Below are positions 13,307 to 20,799 of a DNA stretch of 23,248 nt, one piece after another; position 1 is the stretch's first letter; every line of letters begins with the position of its first letter. A program made the translations under genes and the position numbers. Under the pieces are notes generated by a model. The model did no database searches. It was not told the origin of the DNA and saw nothing but the letters and a program-made list of their open reading frames with translations. The DNA is from Acidobacteriota bacterium (GTDB lineage: Bacteria; Acidobacteriota; Terriglobia; Acidiferrales; 2-02-FULL-67-57). The DNA lies in assembly GCA_016189965.1 (NCBI GenBank), contig JACPRL010000041.1, positions 1 through 23,248 on the forward strand, given 5' to 3'.

Positions 13307-14317
13307 ATGCGGACCATCAATGAAACCCGTCGCAGGCTTACCCCGGGAGCGATTCTCCTGGCGGTGGGCGCCATGGGGCTGGGGATGTGGTTGCCGGCGC
13401 AAGCTCCCCCGCCTCCGCCGGTGCCGCCGACGGAGACGTTGCGGGTCGAAGTGGCGGTGGTCAACATTTACTGCACAGTGAAGGATAAGAGGGGCGCACT
13501 GGTCACTGAGTTGACGGCCGACGACTTCACGGTCTACGAAGACGGCAAGAAGCAGGAGGTGCGCTACTTTGAGCGGGAGACCGACCGCCCCTTGACGCTG
13601 GCCTTGCTGGTCGACACCAGCGGCAGCCAAGTGCAAGTGTTGCAGACGGAGCAGGAAGTGATGGGGCAATTCCTGCGCCAGATCCTGCGGCCGAGCGACC
13701 TGGCGTTGCTGATGAGCTTCGACGTGAATGTGGACCTGTGGCAAGAATTCACCTCGGACGCGGAGCGGTTGGAGAGCGCCCTGGCCCGCCTGCGGATCAA
13801 CGCGCCGGGGCCTCCGCCCGGCGTGCAGGGGCCGGTGCCCACGAGCGGGCCTCGGGGGACGCGGCTTTACGACGCTGTCTACCTGGCCAGCCGGCAGAAG
13901 TTGGCCGGCGAGGTGGGACGCAAGGCCCTCCTGGTGGTGAGCGACGGGGAGGACGTGGGCAGTACGGTCAAGCTGCAGGAGGCGGTGGAAGCGGCGCATC
14001 GGGCCGATACCATGGTGTATGCCATCGGTATTGCCGATCCGGGTTTCTACGCCCAGCAAGGGTATGCCTACTCCGGCCGAGGGGTCCTGGAGAAGCTGGC
14101 CAAAGAGACGGGCGGGCGGGTGATCTTTCCCTCCAAGGTGGAAGAGCTGGAGGAAGCCTTCAAGGAGATTGCCGACGAGCTGCGCAGCCAGTACACCCTG
14201 GGCTACACACCGACCAACCGCGCCCAGGACGGGCGCTTCCGGAAAATCCAGGTGAAGGTGAAGCGCGACGGGGTGCGGGTGCAAGCGCGCAGCGGCTACT
14301 ACGCCCCCGGCTCCTAG
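13307..14317 (+). CDS. secreted VWFA-related protein, acidobacterial type, with intact MIDAS
   Basis: A 336-residue paralog of the flanking genes. A signal peptide or N-terminal helix (about 13-32) is followed by a Pro-rich linker, the N-terminal beta segment (VYEDGKKQEVRYF), a VWA domain with intact MIDAS D103-T-S-G-S107 and the further acidic motif VVSDGEDVGS, and the conserved tail YTLGYTPTNRAQDGRF ... RSGYYAPG. VWA domains bind protein partners through a divalent metal. The ATG at 13307 is chosen because the signal sequence starts there and a -10 box lies just upstream. The frame is open far upstream, but that part is the antisense of the neighbouring paralog. Export is likely; the partner is unknown. 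Confidence 0.88.
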   Translation: MRTINETRRRLTPGAILLAVGAMGLGMWLPAQAPPPPPVPPTETLRVEVAVVNIYCTVKDKRGALVTELTADDFTVYEDGKKQEVRYFERETDRPLTLALLVDTSGSQVQVLQTEQEVMGQFLRQILRPSDLALLMSFDVNVDLWQEFTSDAERLESALARLRINAPGPPPGVQGPVPTSGPRGTRLYDAVYLASRQKLAGEVGRKALLVVSDGEDVGSTVKLQEAVEAAHRADTMVYAIGIADPGFYAQQGYAYSGRGVLEKLAKETGGRVIFPSKVEELEEAFKEIADELRSQYTLGYTPTNRAQDGRFRKIQVKVKRDGVRVQARSGYYAPGS

Positions 14318-14336
14318 TCCTCCGCTCCACCCAGCC

Positions 14337-14438
14337 CTGTCATCCTGAGCGAAGCCCCGCCCCTTGCGGCGTCGGGACTGCCGTGCTTAGGGCGCGACTC
14401 TTGAGCCGCCGCAAGGGGCGTGGCGGAGTCGAAGGATC
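14337..14438. repeat. dispersed CCTTCGA palindromic repeat, copy d (inverted, long)
   Basis: Opens TGTCATCCTGAGCGAAGC and closes GGAGTCGAAGGATCT, i.e. the reverse orientation of copy c, with arms ATCCT...AGGAT. The core contains GCCCCGCCCCTTGCGGC matched by GCCGCAAGGGGCGTGGC further on (about 14356-14372 with 14406-14423), allowing a long stem around a 33-nt middle. It lies between the convergent second and third VWFA genes and may serve as a transcript-end hairpin for both. Confidence 0.65.
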
Positions 14439-14479
14439 TGCTTTTCGCTTTTCGTTTTTCGAGTTTTGTTAGTGGCCGG

Positions 14480-15475
14480 TCAGCGGCTGCCGGGCGAGCC
14501 GACGCTTGCCTCCGGCAGCGGCGTGGCGTAATAACCCGGCCGGTGGTTGACGCGCAGGCCTTTGCGGCGGGTTTCGATGGTGATGTGGCGGAAGCGGCCG
14601 TCACGGACGCGGTTGGTGGGGGTGTAGGCCAGCGTGTACTGGTTGCGCAGCTCGTTGACGATCTGCTCGAAGGAGCGGCCGACGTCCAGGGTGTCAAAGG
14701 GGCAGTAGGGGGTGCCGCCGGTTTCCTCGGCGAAGCGTTGCAGGATTTTATCCCCCTGTTCGCCCAGCACCTCGCAGGGATTCCGGAACTTGACCGATTC
14801 GCCGCTGTACTTGATGGGCGGGGCGCTGGTGCTGACGGTGAAGATGACCACTTCGTGGCGCTGGGCCATCTCCAGGGCCTCGGTGAAGCTGACGACGCTC
14901 TGGTTGTCGTCCCCGTCGCCCAAGACAATGAGCATCTTGCGCTGGTCGCTGCGGGCGGTTTGGCCCAGGCGCTTCGCGGCCAGAAAGATGGCGTCGTAGA
15001 GCGCCGTCCCGCCGCCGGCGCGCAACGCGCGGATGGCGCCGGAGAGCGCCAACGGGTCGTCGGTGAAGTCCTGCACCAGGCTCGGGGTGGCATCGAAGGC
15101 GAGCAGAAAGGCGCGGTCGGTTTTGGGGCGCAGCACGGTGTGGAGGAAATCAATGGCGGCTTCCTGTTCGTACTGGAAGCGGGGCCGCACGCTGTTGCTC
15201 ATATCAACGACCAGGCCGATGCGGAGGGGGAGGTTGGATTCGCTGCTAAAGTAGCGGATCTTCTGGGGGACGCCATCTTCGTACACCAGGAAGTCGTCCG
15301 GGCCGAGGCCGGCCACATGGCGGTACCGGCGATCCACGACGCTGAAAACGATGTTGACCAGATCCACTTCGACCCGGATGGGGGGCCCCTGGTCGGTGGG
15401 CGGCGGCGGGACCTGCGCAGACAGAGCTAAGCCTGCAACCAGAAGGGCGAGGAGAAGCGCGGTCGCGTACTTCAT
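14480..15475 (-). CDS. secreted VWFA-related protein, acidobacterial type, with intact MIDAS
   Basis: A 331-residue paralog with a clear signal peptide (residues 1-21, ending LALSAQ), N-terminal beta segment (VYEDGVPQKIRYF), VWA domain with MIDAS D91-M-S-N-S95 and the acidic loop VLGDGDDNQS, and tail YTLAYTPTNRVRDGRF ... HRPGYYATP. Two cysteines (in FRNPCEVLG and GTPYCPFD) could form a periplasmic disulfide, absent from the other two. The ATG at 15475 is chosen because GGGGAG lies 5 nt upstream and the signal peptide begins there. The frame extends 16 codons upstream, but that part is the promoter region. It has its own promoter and is not part of the rluD operon. Confidence 0.9.
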   Translation of the reverse strand: MKYATALLLALLVAGLALSAQVPPPPTDQGPPIRVEVDLVNIVFSVVDRRYRHVAGLGPDDFLVYEDGVPQKIRYFSSESNLPLRIGLVVDMSNSVRPRFQYEQEAAIDFLHTVLRPKTDRAFLLAFDATPSLVQDFTDDPLALSGAIRALRAGGGTALYDAIFLAAKRLGQTARSDQRKMLIVLGDGDDNQSVVSFTEALEMAQRHEVVIFTVSTSAPPIKYSGESVKFRNPCEVLGEQGDKILQRFAEETGGTPYCPFDTLDVGRSFEQIVNELRNQYTLAYTPTNRVRDGRFRHITIETRRKGLRVNHRPGYYATPLPEASVGSPGSR

Positions 15476-15493
15476 CTTTTCTCCCCGCCCCCC

Positions 15494-15523
15494 ATTATAG
15501 GGAGAGGGGCGCGGGAGGGTCAA
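15494..15523 (-). promoter_or_regulatory. sigma70-type promoter of the third VWFA gene
   Basis: On the minus strand, -35 TTGACC (15518-15523) and a perfect -10 TATAAT (15494-15499) are 18 nt apart. The expected start near 15487 gives a leader of about 12 nt that just contains the GGGGAG ribosome site. It sits at the very end of the rluD-like gene, separating the two transcripts. Confidence 0.7.
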
Positions 15524-15524
15524 A

Positions 15525-16478
15525 TCACTTCGGGCTCTTGAAGCCCAGGTGGCGCAGGAGGGCTTCGAGTTCGGCGGGCAGCGGGGCGGAGACTTCGAGC
15601 GGCTCTCCCGTGCGCGGGTGGCGGAAGCGGAGGCGTTGGGCGTGGAGGAAGATGCGGTCGAGCGTGGGCTGGGAGCGGTTGTTCCAGCGCAAGAGCCGTG
15701 GGGCGCCGTAGAGAGTGTCGCCCACCAGCGGGTGGCCGAGAGAAGAAAAGTGGACGCGCACTTGGTGGGTGCGGCCGGTGTAGGGGAAGGCTTCGAGCAA
15801 AGTGAAGGAACCGGCGGTCTCGAGCACGCGGTATTCGGTGGCGGCCTCGCGGCCGAGGCGGCGGCGAGTGGTCATGCGGGTGCGGCGGACGAGGTCGCGG
15901 GCCACGGGCAGCCGGATGACGTCGTGGGCGCGCGGCAAGCGGCCGTGGACGAGCGCTACGTAGCGCTTCTCCACCTCGCGCCAGCGAAACTGCTCGGCGA
16001 GGTGGCGATGCGCCGCGTCGTTCTTGGCCACCAGCAGCACGCCGGAGGTGGGTTTGTCGAGCCGGTGGACGATGCCGGGACGCGCCGGGCCGCCGGCGCT
16101 GGAGAGGCGGCCGAAGCGGTGCAAGAGGGCGTTGACCAGCGTGCCGCGGCGCACGCCGGCGCCGACGTGCACCACCAGGCCGGCAGGCTTGTCAATCACC
16201 GCCAGGTCATCATCTTCGTAGAGCACACGAAGGGCGATGTCTTCCGGGGCGGCCTCGAGCGGCGGGGGTTCGAGCACGTTGAGTTCGATTCGCTCGCCGC
16301 CCCGCAAGCGCGCCGCGGGCCGGCGGACGACTTGGGCGTCCACCGTGGCCTGGCCCTGGCGGATGAGCTGCTGGAGGCGGGTGCGACTGAGGTCAGGCAA
16401 CTGCGCCGCCAGGAAGTGGTCGAGGCGATGCCCGCACGCCTCGGCGGGCGCGGCGAACTTAGCCAGCCTGCCGGGCAT
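15525..16478 (-). CDS. rluD: RluA-family pseudouridine synthase (RluD-like)
   Basis: A 317-residue rRNA pseudouridine synthase that isomerises uridine, by family analogy at helix 69 of 23S rRNA. Residues about 16-75 form an S4 RNA-binding domain (HRLDHFLAAQLPDLSRTRLQ). The catalytic motif HRLDKPTSG holds the essential aspartate D141. Family motifs DKPAGLVVH and TGRTHQVRVH are present. The ATG at 16478 lies within the last codons of lgt (20-nt overlap), so the two are translationally coupled. It is last in the ileS-lspA-lgt-rluD run. RluC/RluD discrimination rests on order and overall similarity, so the symbol is moderately certain. Confidence 0.9.
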   Translation of the reverse strand: MPGRLAKFAAPAEACGHRLDHFLAAQLPDLSRTRLQQLIRQGQATVDAQVVRRPAARLRGGERIELNVLEPPPLEAAPEDIALRVLYEDDDLAVIDKPAGLVVHVGAGVRRGTLVNALLHRFGRLSSAGGPARPGIVHRLDKPTSGVLLVAKNDAAHRHLAEQFRWREVEKRYVALVHGRLPRAHDVIRLPVARDLVRRTRMTTRRRLGREAATEYRVLETAGSFTLLEAFPYTGRTHQVRVHFSSLGHPLVGDTLYGAPRLLRWNNRSQPTLDRIFLHAQRLRFRHPRTGEPLEVSAPLPAELEALLRHLGFKSPK

Positions 16479-17271
16479 CGGCGGCGGAGAGGGGCAGACG
16501 GCGCTGCCGCCACCAGATAGCGAGACCGGCGACGAACAGGCCGAGGCTCACGAGCTGGGGCGTGGAGAGCGCGCCGTCAAAAAAGAAGGGGCCACGCGGG
16601 TCATCGCGGAAGTATTCAAGAACGAAGCGGAGGGTCGAGTAGGCCAGCAGGAAAGCGGCGAAGACCTGGCCGGGGAAGCGGCGGCGGCGCCAGAGCGAGA
16701 GCAACCAGACGAAGACGAGGGCGGAGAGCGCGGACTCGTAGAGTTGCGCGGGGTGCAGGGCGATGCCGAGCGGGACGCCGACGAAGCGGGCGGCGTAGGG
16801 GTCGGTGAACGTGACGGCCCAGGCCACCTGGGCCGGTTTGCCCCAGCAGCAGCCGGCGGTGAAGCAACCGAGCCGCGCCAGCACCAGGCCGATGGCGATG
16901 CCGGGGGCGCAGACGTCGCAGAGGTCAAAATAACTCACGCGCTCGCGCCACACGCAGTAGGCCGCCACCGCCATGGCCAGCAGCAGGCCGCCATGGAAAA
17001 AGCCGGCTGCCTGCACGGTGCTCCAAGAAAAAATCTGTTTGGGGTTTTCCAGGTAGTAGCGCCATTCGCTCGCGATGAGCAGGAGCTTGCCGCCCACCAG
17101 CCCGGCCAGGGCCATATAGATGCCGGTGTTCCAGACGAACTCGCGCGCTAGGCCGGCGCGGGGAGCTAGGCGGACGGCGGTGTAGAGGCCGGCGAAGAGA
17201 GCGGCGGCCATCAGGACGCCATAAGTGTGGAGGGTGAAGTAGGGCTCGAAGGTGAACAGGCGCGGAAACAT
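16459..17271 (-). CDS. lgt: prolipoprotein diacylglyceryl transferase
   Basis: A 270-residue polytopic inner-membrane enzyme that transfers diacylglyceryl from phosphatidylglycerol to the lipobox cysteine, the first step of lipoprotein maturation. Visible landmarks are H15 in HTYGVLM, GFFHGGLL (90-97), the Lgt signature around RLGCFTAGCCWGKP (133-146), HPAQLYES (173-180) and the late arginine motif FVLEYFRDDPRG. About seven hydrophobic segments are present. The start codon follows the lspA stop after one base, and the end overlaps rluD by 20 nt. The next lipoprotein-maturation enzyme, LspA, is immediately upstream in the same transcript. Confidence 0.96.
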   Translation of the reverse strand: MFPRLFTFEPYFTLHTYGVLMAAALFAGLYTAVRLAPRAGLAREFVWNTGIYMALAGLVGGKLLLIASEWRYYLENPKQIFSWSTVQAAGFFHGGLLLAMAVAAYCVWRERVSYFDLCDVCAPGIAIGLVLARLGCFTAGCCWGKPAQVAWAVTFTDPYAARFVGVPLGIALHPAQLYESALSALVFVWLLSLWRRRRFPGQVFAAFLLAYSTLRFVLEYFRDDPRGPFFFDGALSTPQLVSLGLFVAGLAIWWRQRRLPLSAADARQAG

Positions 17272-17272
17272 C

Positions 17273-17776
17273 TCAAGACTCCTGTGGGTTCGGCTGGCGG
17301 CTGCCGCGGAAGATTTCGATCAGCAGGGCACCGGCCCCGAGCACGATGGCGCTGTCGGCGAGGTTGAAAGCCGGCCAATGGTAGGCGCCCCAGTAGAAGT
17401 CGAGGAAGTCGACGACGGTGCCGGCGCGCAGCCGGTCGAGGAGGTTGCCCGCCGCGCCACCCAGGATAAGTCCCAGACCGCAGCCGGCCCAGGCGGAGGT
17501 GGGTCCGCGCCAGAGCAAGAAGAGCACGAGCAGCAGCGCGGCCAGCGAGAAGGCAATCAGGAACAGGTTCACGGCCGAGGAAGAGGAGTCTGCCAGGAAG
17601 CCGAAGGCGGCGCCGCGGTTCTCGACCCGGGTCAGGTTGAACAGGCTGGGGATGACGCGGCGGATTTCGCCCAGCGCCAGCCGCTCGGCCACGAGCCATT
17701 TGGTGGCTTGGTCGAGAATCAGCACCACGGCGGCGAGAAGAAGAAAAGAAGTCGGGGAGAGGGGACGAGGGCTCAT
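17273..17776 (-). CDS. lspA: lipoprotein signal peptidase (signal peptidase II)
   Basis: A 167-residue four-helix aspartyl protease that removes the signal peptide of diacylglyceryl-modified prolipoproteins. Conserved boxes are DQATKW (22-27), FNLTRVENRGAAFG (46-59), GGAAGNLLDRLR with catalytic D114, and FNLADSAI with catalytic D141. The ATG at 17776 is chosen because it directly follows the ileS stop (2-nt gap) and gives the normal family length. The frame remains open 39 codons upstream inside ileS, but that part has no similarity. The order ileS-lspA is a classic bacterial pairing. Confidence 0.96.
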   Translation of the reverse strand: MSPRPLSPTSFLLLAAVVLILDQATKWLVAERLALGEIRRVIPSLFNLTRVENRGAAFGFLADSSSSAVNLFLIAFSLAALLLVLFLLWRGPTSAWAGCGLGLILGGAAGNLLDRLRAGTVVDFLDFYWGAYHWPAFNLADSAIVLGAGALLIEIFRGSRQPNPQES

Positions 17777-17778
17777 CA

Positions 17779-20616
17779 CTAAACCTTCGAGCCCGCGGTC
17801 AACTCTTCCAGGACGGCGGCGCAGCGCTCGCACACGGTGGGAAAGCTGGAGAAGGTGCCCACCTGGGGCGAGTAGTTCCAGCAACGCTCGCACTTCTGGC
17901 CCTCGGCGGGGGCGATGCCGACTTCGAGCCCGGGGAGCTCGGAGCGATAGACGTCCGGCCAGGAGTCGCGGCCGATGTCAACGGCCGAAACAATGAAGAG
18001 AGCGCGCAGTTGGTCGTGATAGGCGTCGAGCAAGGAGCCCCAGTCGCCGTCGGCGCGGAGGTAGACGCGGGCGTCGAGCGAGCTGCGAATCTTTTTCGCC
18101 TGGCGCGCGCGCTCTAGGGCCTTCAGTACCTCGGCGCGCACGGCAAAGAGCTTCTCCCAGGCGGCCGCTTTTTCGGGCGGCAGGCCGGTGCGCAACTCTT
18201 CGCCGCGGGGAAACTCGGCCAGATGGACGCTCGCCAAGCGGGCCGCGGCCCCCGGCAGGTGCTGCCACACCTGCTCGGAGGTGAAGCAGAGGAAGGGGGC
18301 GAAGAGGCGCGCCAGGGCGTCGCAGAGGCGATAGAAGACGGTCTGGGCGGAGCGGCGCGCCGGGGAAGCCGGATGGAAGGTATAGAGGCGGTCTTTCAAG
18401 ATGTCGAAATAGACGGCGCTCAGGTCAACGGTGCAGAAGTTGTAGAGGGCGTGGTAGACCTTGAAGAACTCGTAGCGGTCGTAGCTGGCGCGGCAACGTT
18501 CGACGAGAGCGGCGGCGCGCTCGAGCAGCCAGCGGTCGAGCTCTTCGAGTTGCGCGAGCGGCCGGGCGTCGCGAGCCGGGTCGAAATCGTAGAGGTTGGA
18601 GAGGGCGTAGCGGAGCGTGTTGCGGATTTTGCGATAGGCTTCGACGGTCTGCTCCAGCAGCGTGGGGCCGAGGCGGATGTCAGCGTGGTAGTCGACCGAG
18701 GCCATCAGCAGGCGGAGGATTTCCGCGCCGTACTGTTCGCAGAGCTCGCGGGCGGCGACGAAGTTACCGAGCGACTTCGACATCGGCCGGCCCTCGGCGT
18801 CGAGCACCCAGCCGTGGGTGAGCACGCCGCGATAGGGCGCCTCGCCTTTGGCGCCCAGAGCGACGAGCAGCGAGCTGTGGAACCAGCCGCGGTATTGGTC
18901 AGGCCCTTCGACGTAGAGGTCGGCCGGCCAGGGAACATCAGGGCGGTGGCCGAGGACGGCGAGGTGGCTCGAGCCGGAATCGAACCAAACGTCAAGGATG
19001 TCGGTTTCCTTGCGGAAGCCGGAGTGGCCGCAGTTTTCGCAGCGGGTGCCTTGGGGGAGGAGGTCCTGGGCGGGGTAGCGGTACCAGGCGTCGGCGCCCT
19101 CACGCTTGAACCACTGGATGGCGGTACGCAGCGTGCGGACGTCGGTGAACTTTTCTCCGCAGGCCTCGCAGTAGAAGACCGGGATGGGGACGCCCCAGAC
19201 GCGCTGGCGGGAGATGCACCAGTCGGGGCGGGTTTCGACCATGGCGCTGATTTGCTCTTCGCCCCAGGGGGGAATCCACTCGACCTGGCGCACGGCATCC
19301 AGCGCGCGGCGGCGCAGCCGGTTGTGTTCGAGCGAGATGAACCACTGCTCGGTGGCGCGGAAGATGAGCGGGTTGTGGCAGCGCCAGCAGTGAGGATAGG
19401 AGTGCTCGATCTGGCCTTCGGCGCCGACGAGGTTGTCGCGCTTTCTTAGTAGCTCGACAATCTCCTGGTTGGCCTCGAAGACTGGCTGGCCGCGATATTC
19501 ATCCAAGCCTTCAGTAAATCGCCCGGCGCCGTCCACCGGACAGTAGGCGGGAATGCCGTATTTCTGCCCGGTCTCGAAGTCTTCCGCACCATGCCCCGGC
19601 GCGGTGTGGACCACGCCCGTCCCCTGCTCCACCGTGACGTACTCCGCCAGCACCGCCGGAACCGTGCGATCCAAGAAGGGATGGGAAAATTTCAGACGAG
19701 CCAATTCTTCTCCACGCCAAGTTCCCAATGGTTCAGAAAAGTCATAGCGGCCAGTCTTTTTGATTTCCGAGACGTAGTTGGCCAGCAGGTCTTCCGCAAT
19801 CAAATGCCGCTCGCGTCCTCCTCTCCCCTGGCGCTCGATTACGGCGTAGCGAAGGTGCGGATGGAAGGCGAGCGCCATGCTGGCGGGCAAGGTCCACGGG
19901 GTGCTCGTCCAGATGACGGCGTAAGTGTCGGCAGGGAAGTTGATGGGCGCCCCGTCGGCGACCACGCGATACCGAACATAGATGGAGGGGCTGGTGCGCA
20001 TTTCGTATTCGATTTCGGCTTCGGCCAGCGCGGTCTGGTCGTGCCAGCACCACAGCACCGGCTTCAGGCCTTTGTAGACGTAGCCCTTCTCAAGGAAAGT
20101 GAGGAAGGCGTCAGCGATGACGAACTCGTAGTCGTGGCTCATCGTCAGGTAGGGCTTGTCCCATTCGCCCAGGCAGCCGAGGCGGGTGAAGACCTGGCGG
20201 TGGAGCTCGACGTAGCCCTCGGCGTAGGCGCGGCAGGCCTGGCGGATTGCGAGCGGGGAGAGCCCGGCCTTGCGCGCGCCGAGTTCGCGGTCAACGTTGA
20301 TTTCGATGGGCAAGCCGTGGCAGTCCCAGCCGGGAATGAAGGGGGTGTCGAACCCGGCCATGGACTTGGTGCGGACGACGAAGTCCTTGAGGATTTTGTT
20401 CAGGGCGGTGCCGGGATGGACTTCGCCGTTGGCGTAGGGCGGGCCGTCGTGGAGGATGAAGAGCGGGCGGCCGCGGCGCGCCTGGCGCAACTGCTGGTAG
20501 AGGTTGTCTTTCTGCCAGCGGGCGAGGAGTTGCGGCTCGGTTTCGAGCAGGCGCGCCAGCATGGGGAAGTCGGTGCGAGGAAGGTTAAGCGTCTTTTTCA
20601 GATCGAGCGGCGGCAC
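17779..20616 (-). CDS. ileS: isoleucine--tRNA ligase
   Basis: A 945-residue class I aminoacyl-tRNA synthetase that charges tRNA-Ile and edits valine. The HIGH-type motif is H67-P-G-T70 in PYANGEVHPGTALNK. The second signature is M612-S-K-S615 (RPMSKSLGN). The editing domain lies between them, with GWDCHGLPIE marking the family. The C-terminal zinc finger has C909, C912, C929 and C932. Length fits the bacterial (E. coli-like) type. The start is GTG at 20616; a good Shine-Dalgarno is lacking, but the family N-terminus DLKKTLNLP begins three residues in. It leads the operon ileS-lspA-lgt-rluD, with no T-box leader visible upstream. Confidence 0.97.
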   Translation of the reverse strand: MPPLDLKKTLNLPRTDFPMLARLLETEPQLLARWQKDNLYQQLRQARRGRPLFILHDGPPYANGEVHPGTALNKILKDFVVRTKSMAGFDTPFIPGWDCHGLPIEINVDRELGARKAGLSPLAIRQACRAYAEGYVELHRQVFTRLGCLGEWDKPYLTMSHDYEFVIADAFLTFLEKGYVYKGLKPVLWCWHDQTALAEAEIEYEMRTSPSIYVRYRVVADGAPINFPADTYAVIWTSTPWTLPASMALAFHPHLRYAVIERQGRGGRERHLIAEDLLANYVSEIKKTGRYDFSEPLGTWRGEELARLKFSHPFLDRTVPAVLAEYVTVEQGTGVVHTAPGHGAEDFETGQKYGIPAYCPVDGAGRFTEGLDEYRGQPVFEANQEIVELLRKRDNLVGAEGQIEHSYPHCWRCHNPLIFRATEQWFISLEHNRLRRRALDAVRQVEWIPPWGEEQISAMVETRPDWCISRQRVWGVPIPVFYCEACGEKFTDVRTLRTAIQWFKREGADAWYRYPAQDLLPQGTRCENCGHSGFRKETDILDVWFDSGSSHLAVLGHRPDVPWPADLYVEGPDQYRGWFHSSLLVALGAKGEAPYRGVLTHGWVLDAEGRPMSKSLGNFVAARELCEQYGAEILRLLMASVDYHADIRLGPTLLEQTVEAYRKIRNTLRYALSNLYDFDPARDARPLAQLEELDRWLLERAAALVERCRASYDRYEFFKVYHALYNFCTVDLSAVYFDILKDRLYTFHPASPARRSAQTVFYRLCDALARLFAPFLCFTSEQVWQHLPGAAARLASVHLAEFPRGEELRTGLPPEKAAAWEKLFAVRAEVLKALERARQAKKIRSSLDARVYLRADGDWGSLLDAYHDQLRALFIVSAVDIGRDSWPDVYRSELPGLEVGIAPAEGQKCERCWNYSPQVGTFSSFPTVCERCAAVLEELTAGSKV

Positions 20617-20650
20617 GGTGGCGTCAGGGTAGCCCGCAAAAAAGAAGGGC

Positions 20651-20674
20651 GGAAGAGCCTTCTAGCGCTCTTCC
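20651..20674. other. 8-bp hairpin in the ileS / tonB divergent spacer
   Basis: GGAAGAGC and GCTCTTCC form a perfect 8-bp stem around an 8-nt loop. On the minus strand it lies about 35-58 nt upstream of the ileS GTG and could be part of its leader. No T-box features were found. The function is not known. Confidence 0.4.
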
Positions 20675-20696
20675 TGCCATTGCACAGACAAGCCTA

Positions 20697-20705
20697 TGTT
20701 ACAAT
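20697..20705 (+). promoter_or_regulatory. extended -10 promoter for the TonB-family gene
   Basis: TGTTACAAT is an extended -10 (TG-n-TACAAT). A TTGCAC lies upstream with a 14-nt spacer, too close for a classical -35, which fits promoters that rely on the TG extension. The predicted leader is about 88 nt. Confidence 0.5.
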
Positions 20706-20799
20706 GAAGGGGGAGAAAAGTCAGCGGCGGGGCAGGCATCCCTTTGGAGGCAGAGGCATCTAGTAATAAGAGGGACTTCGGGGGAGTGCCGCAGGCGAG

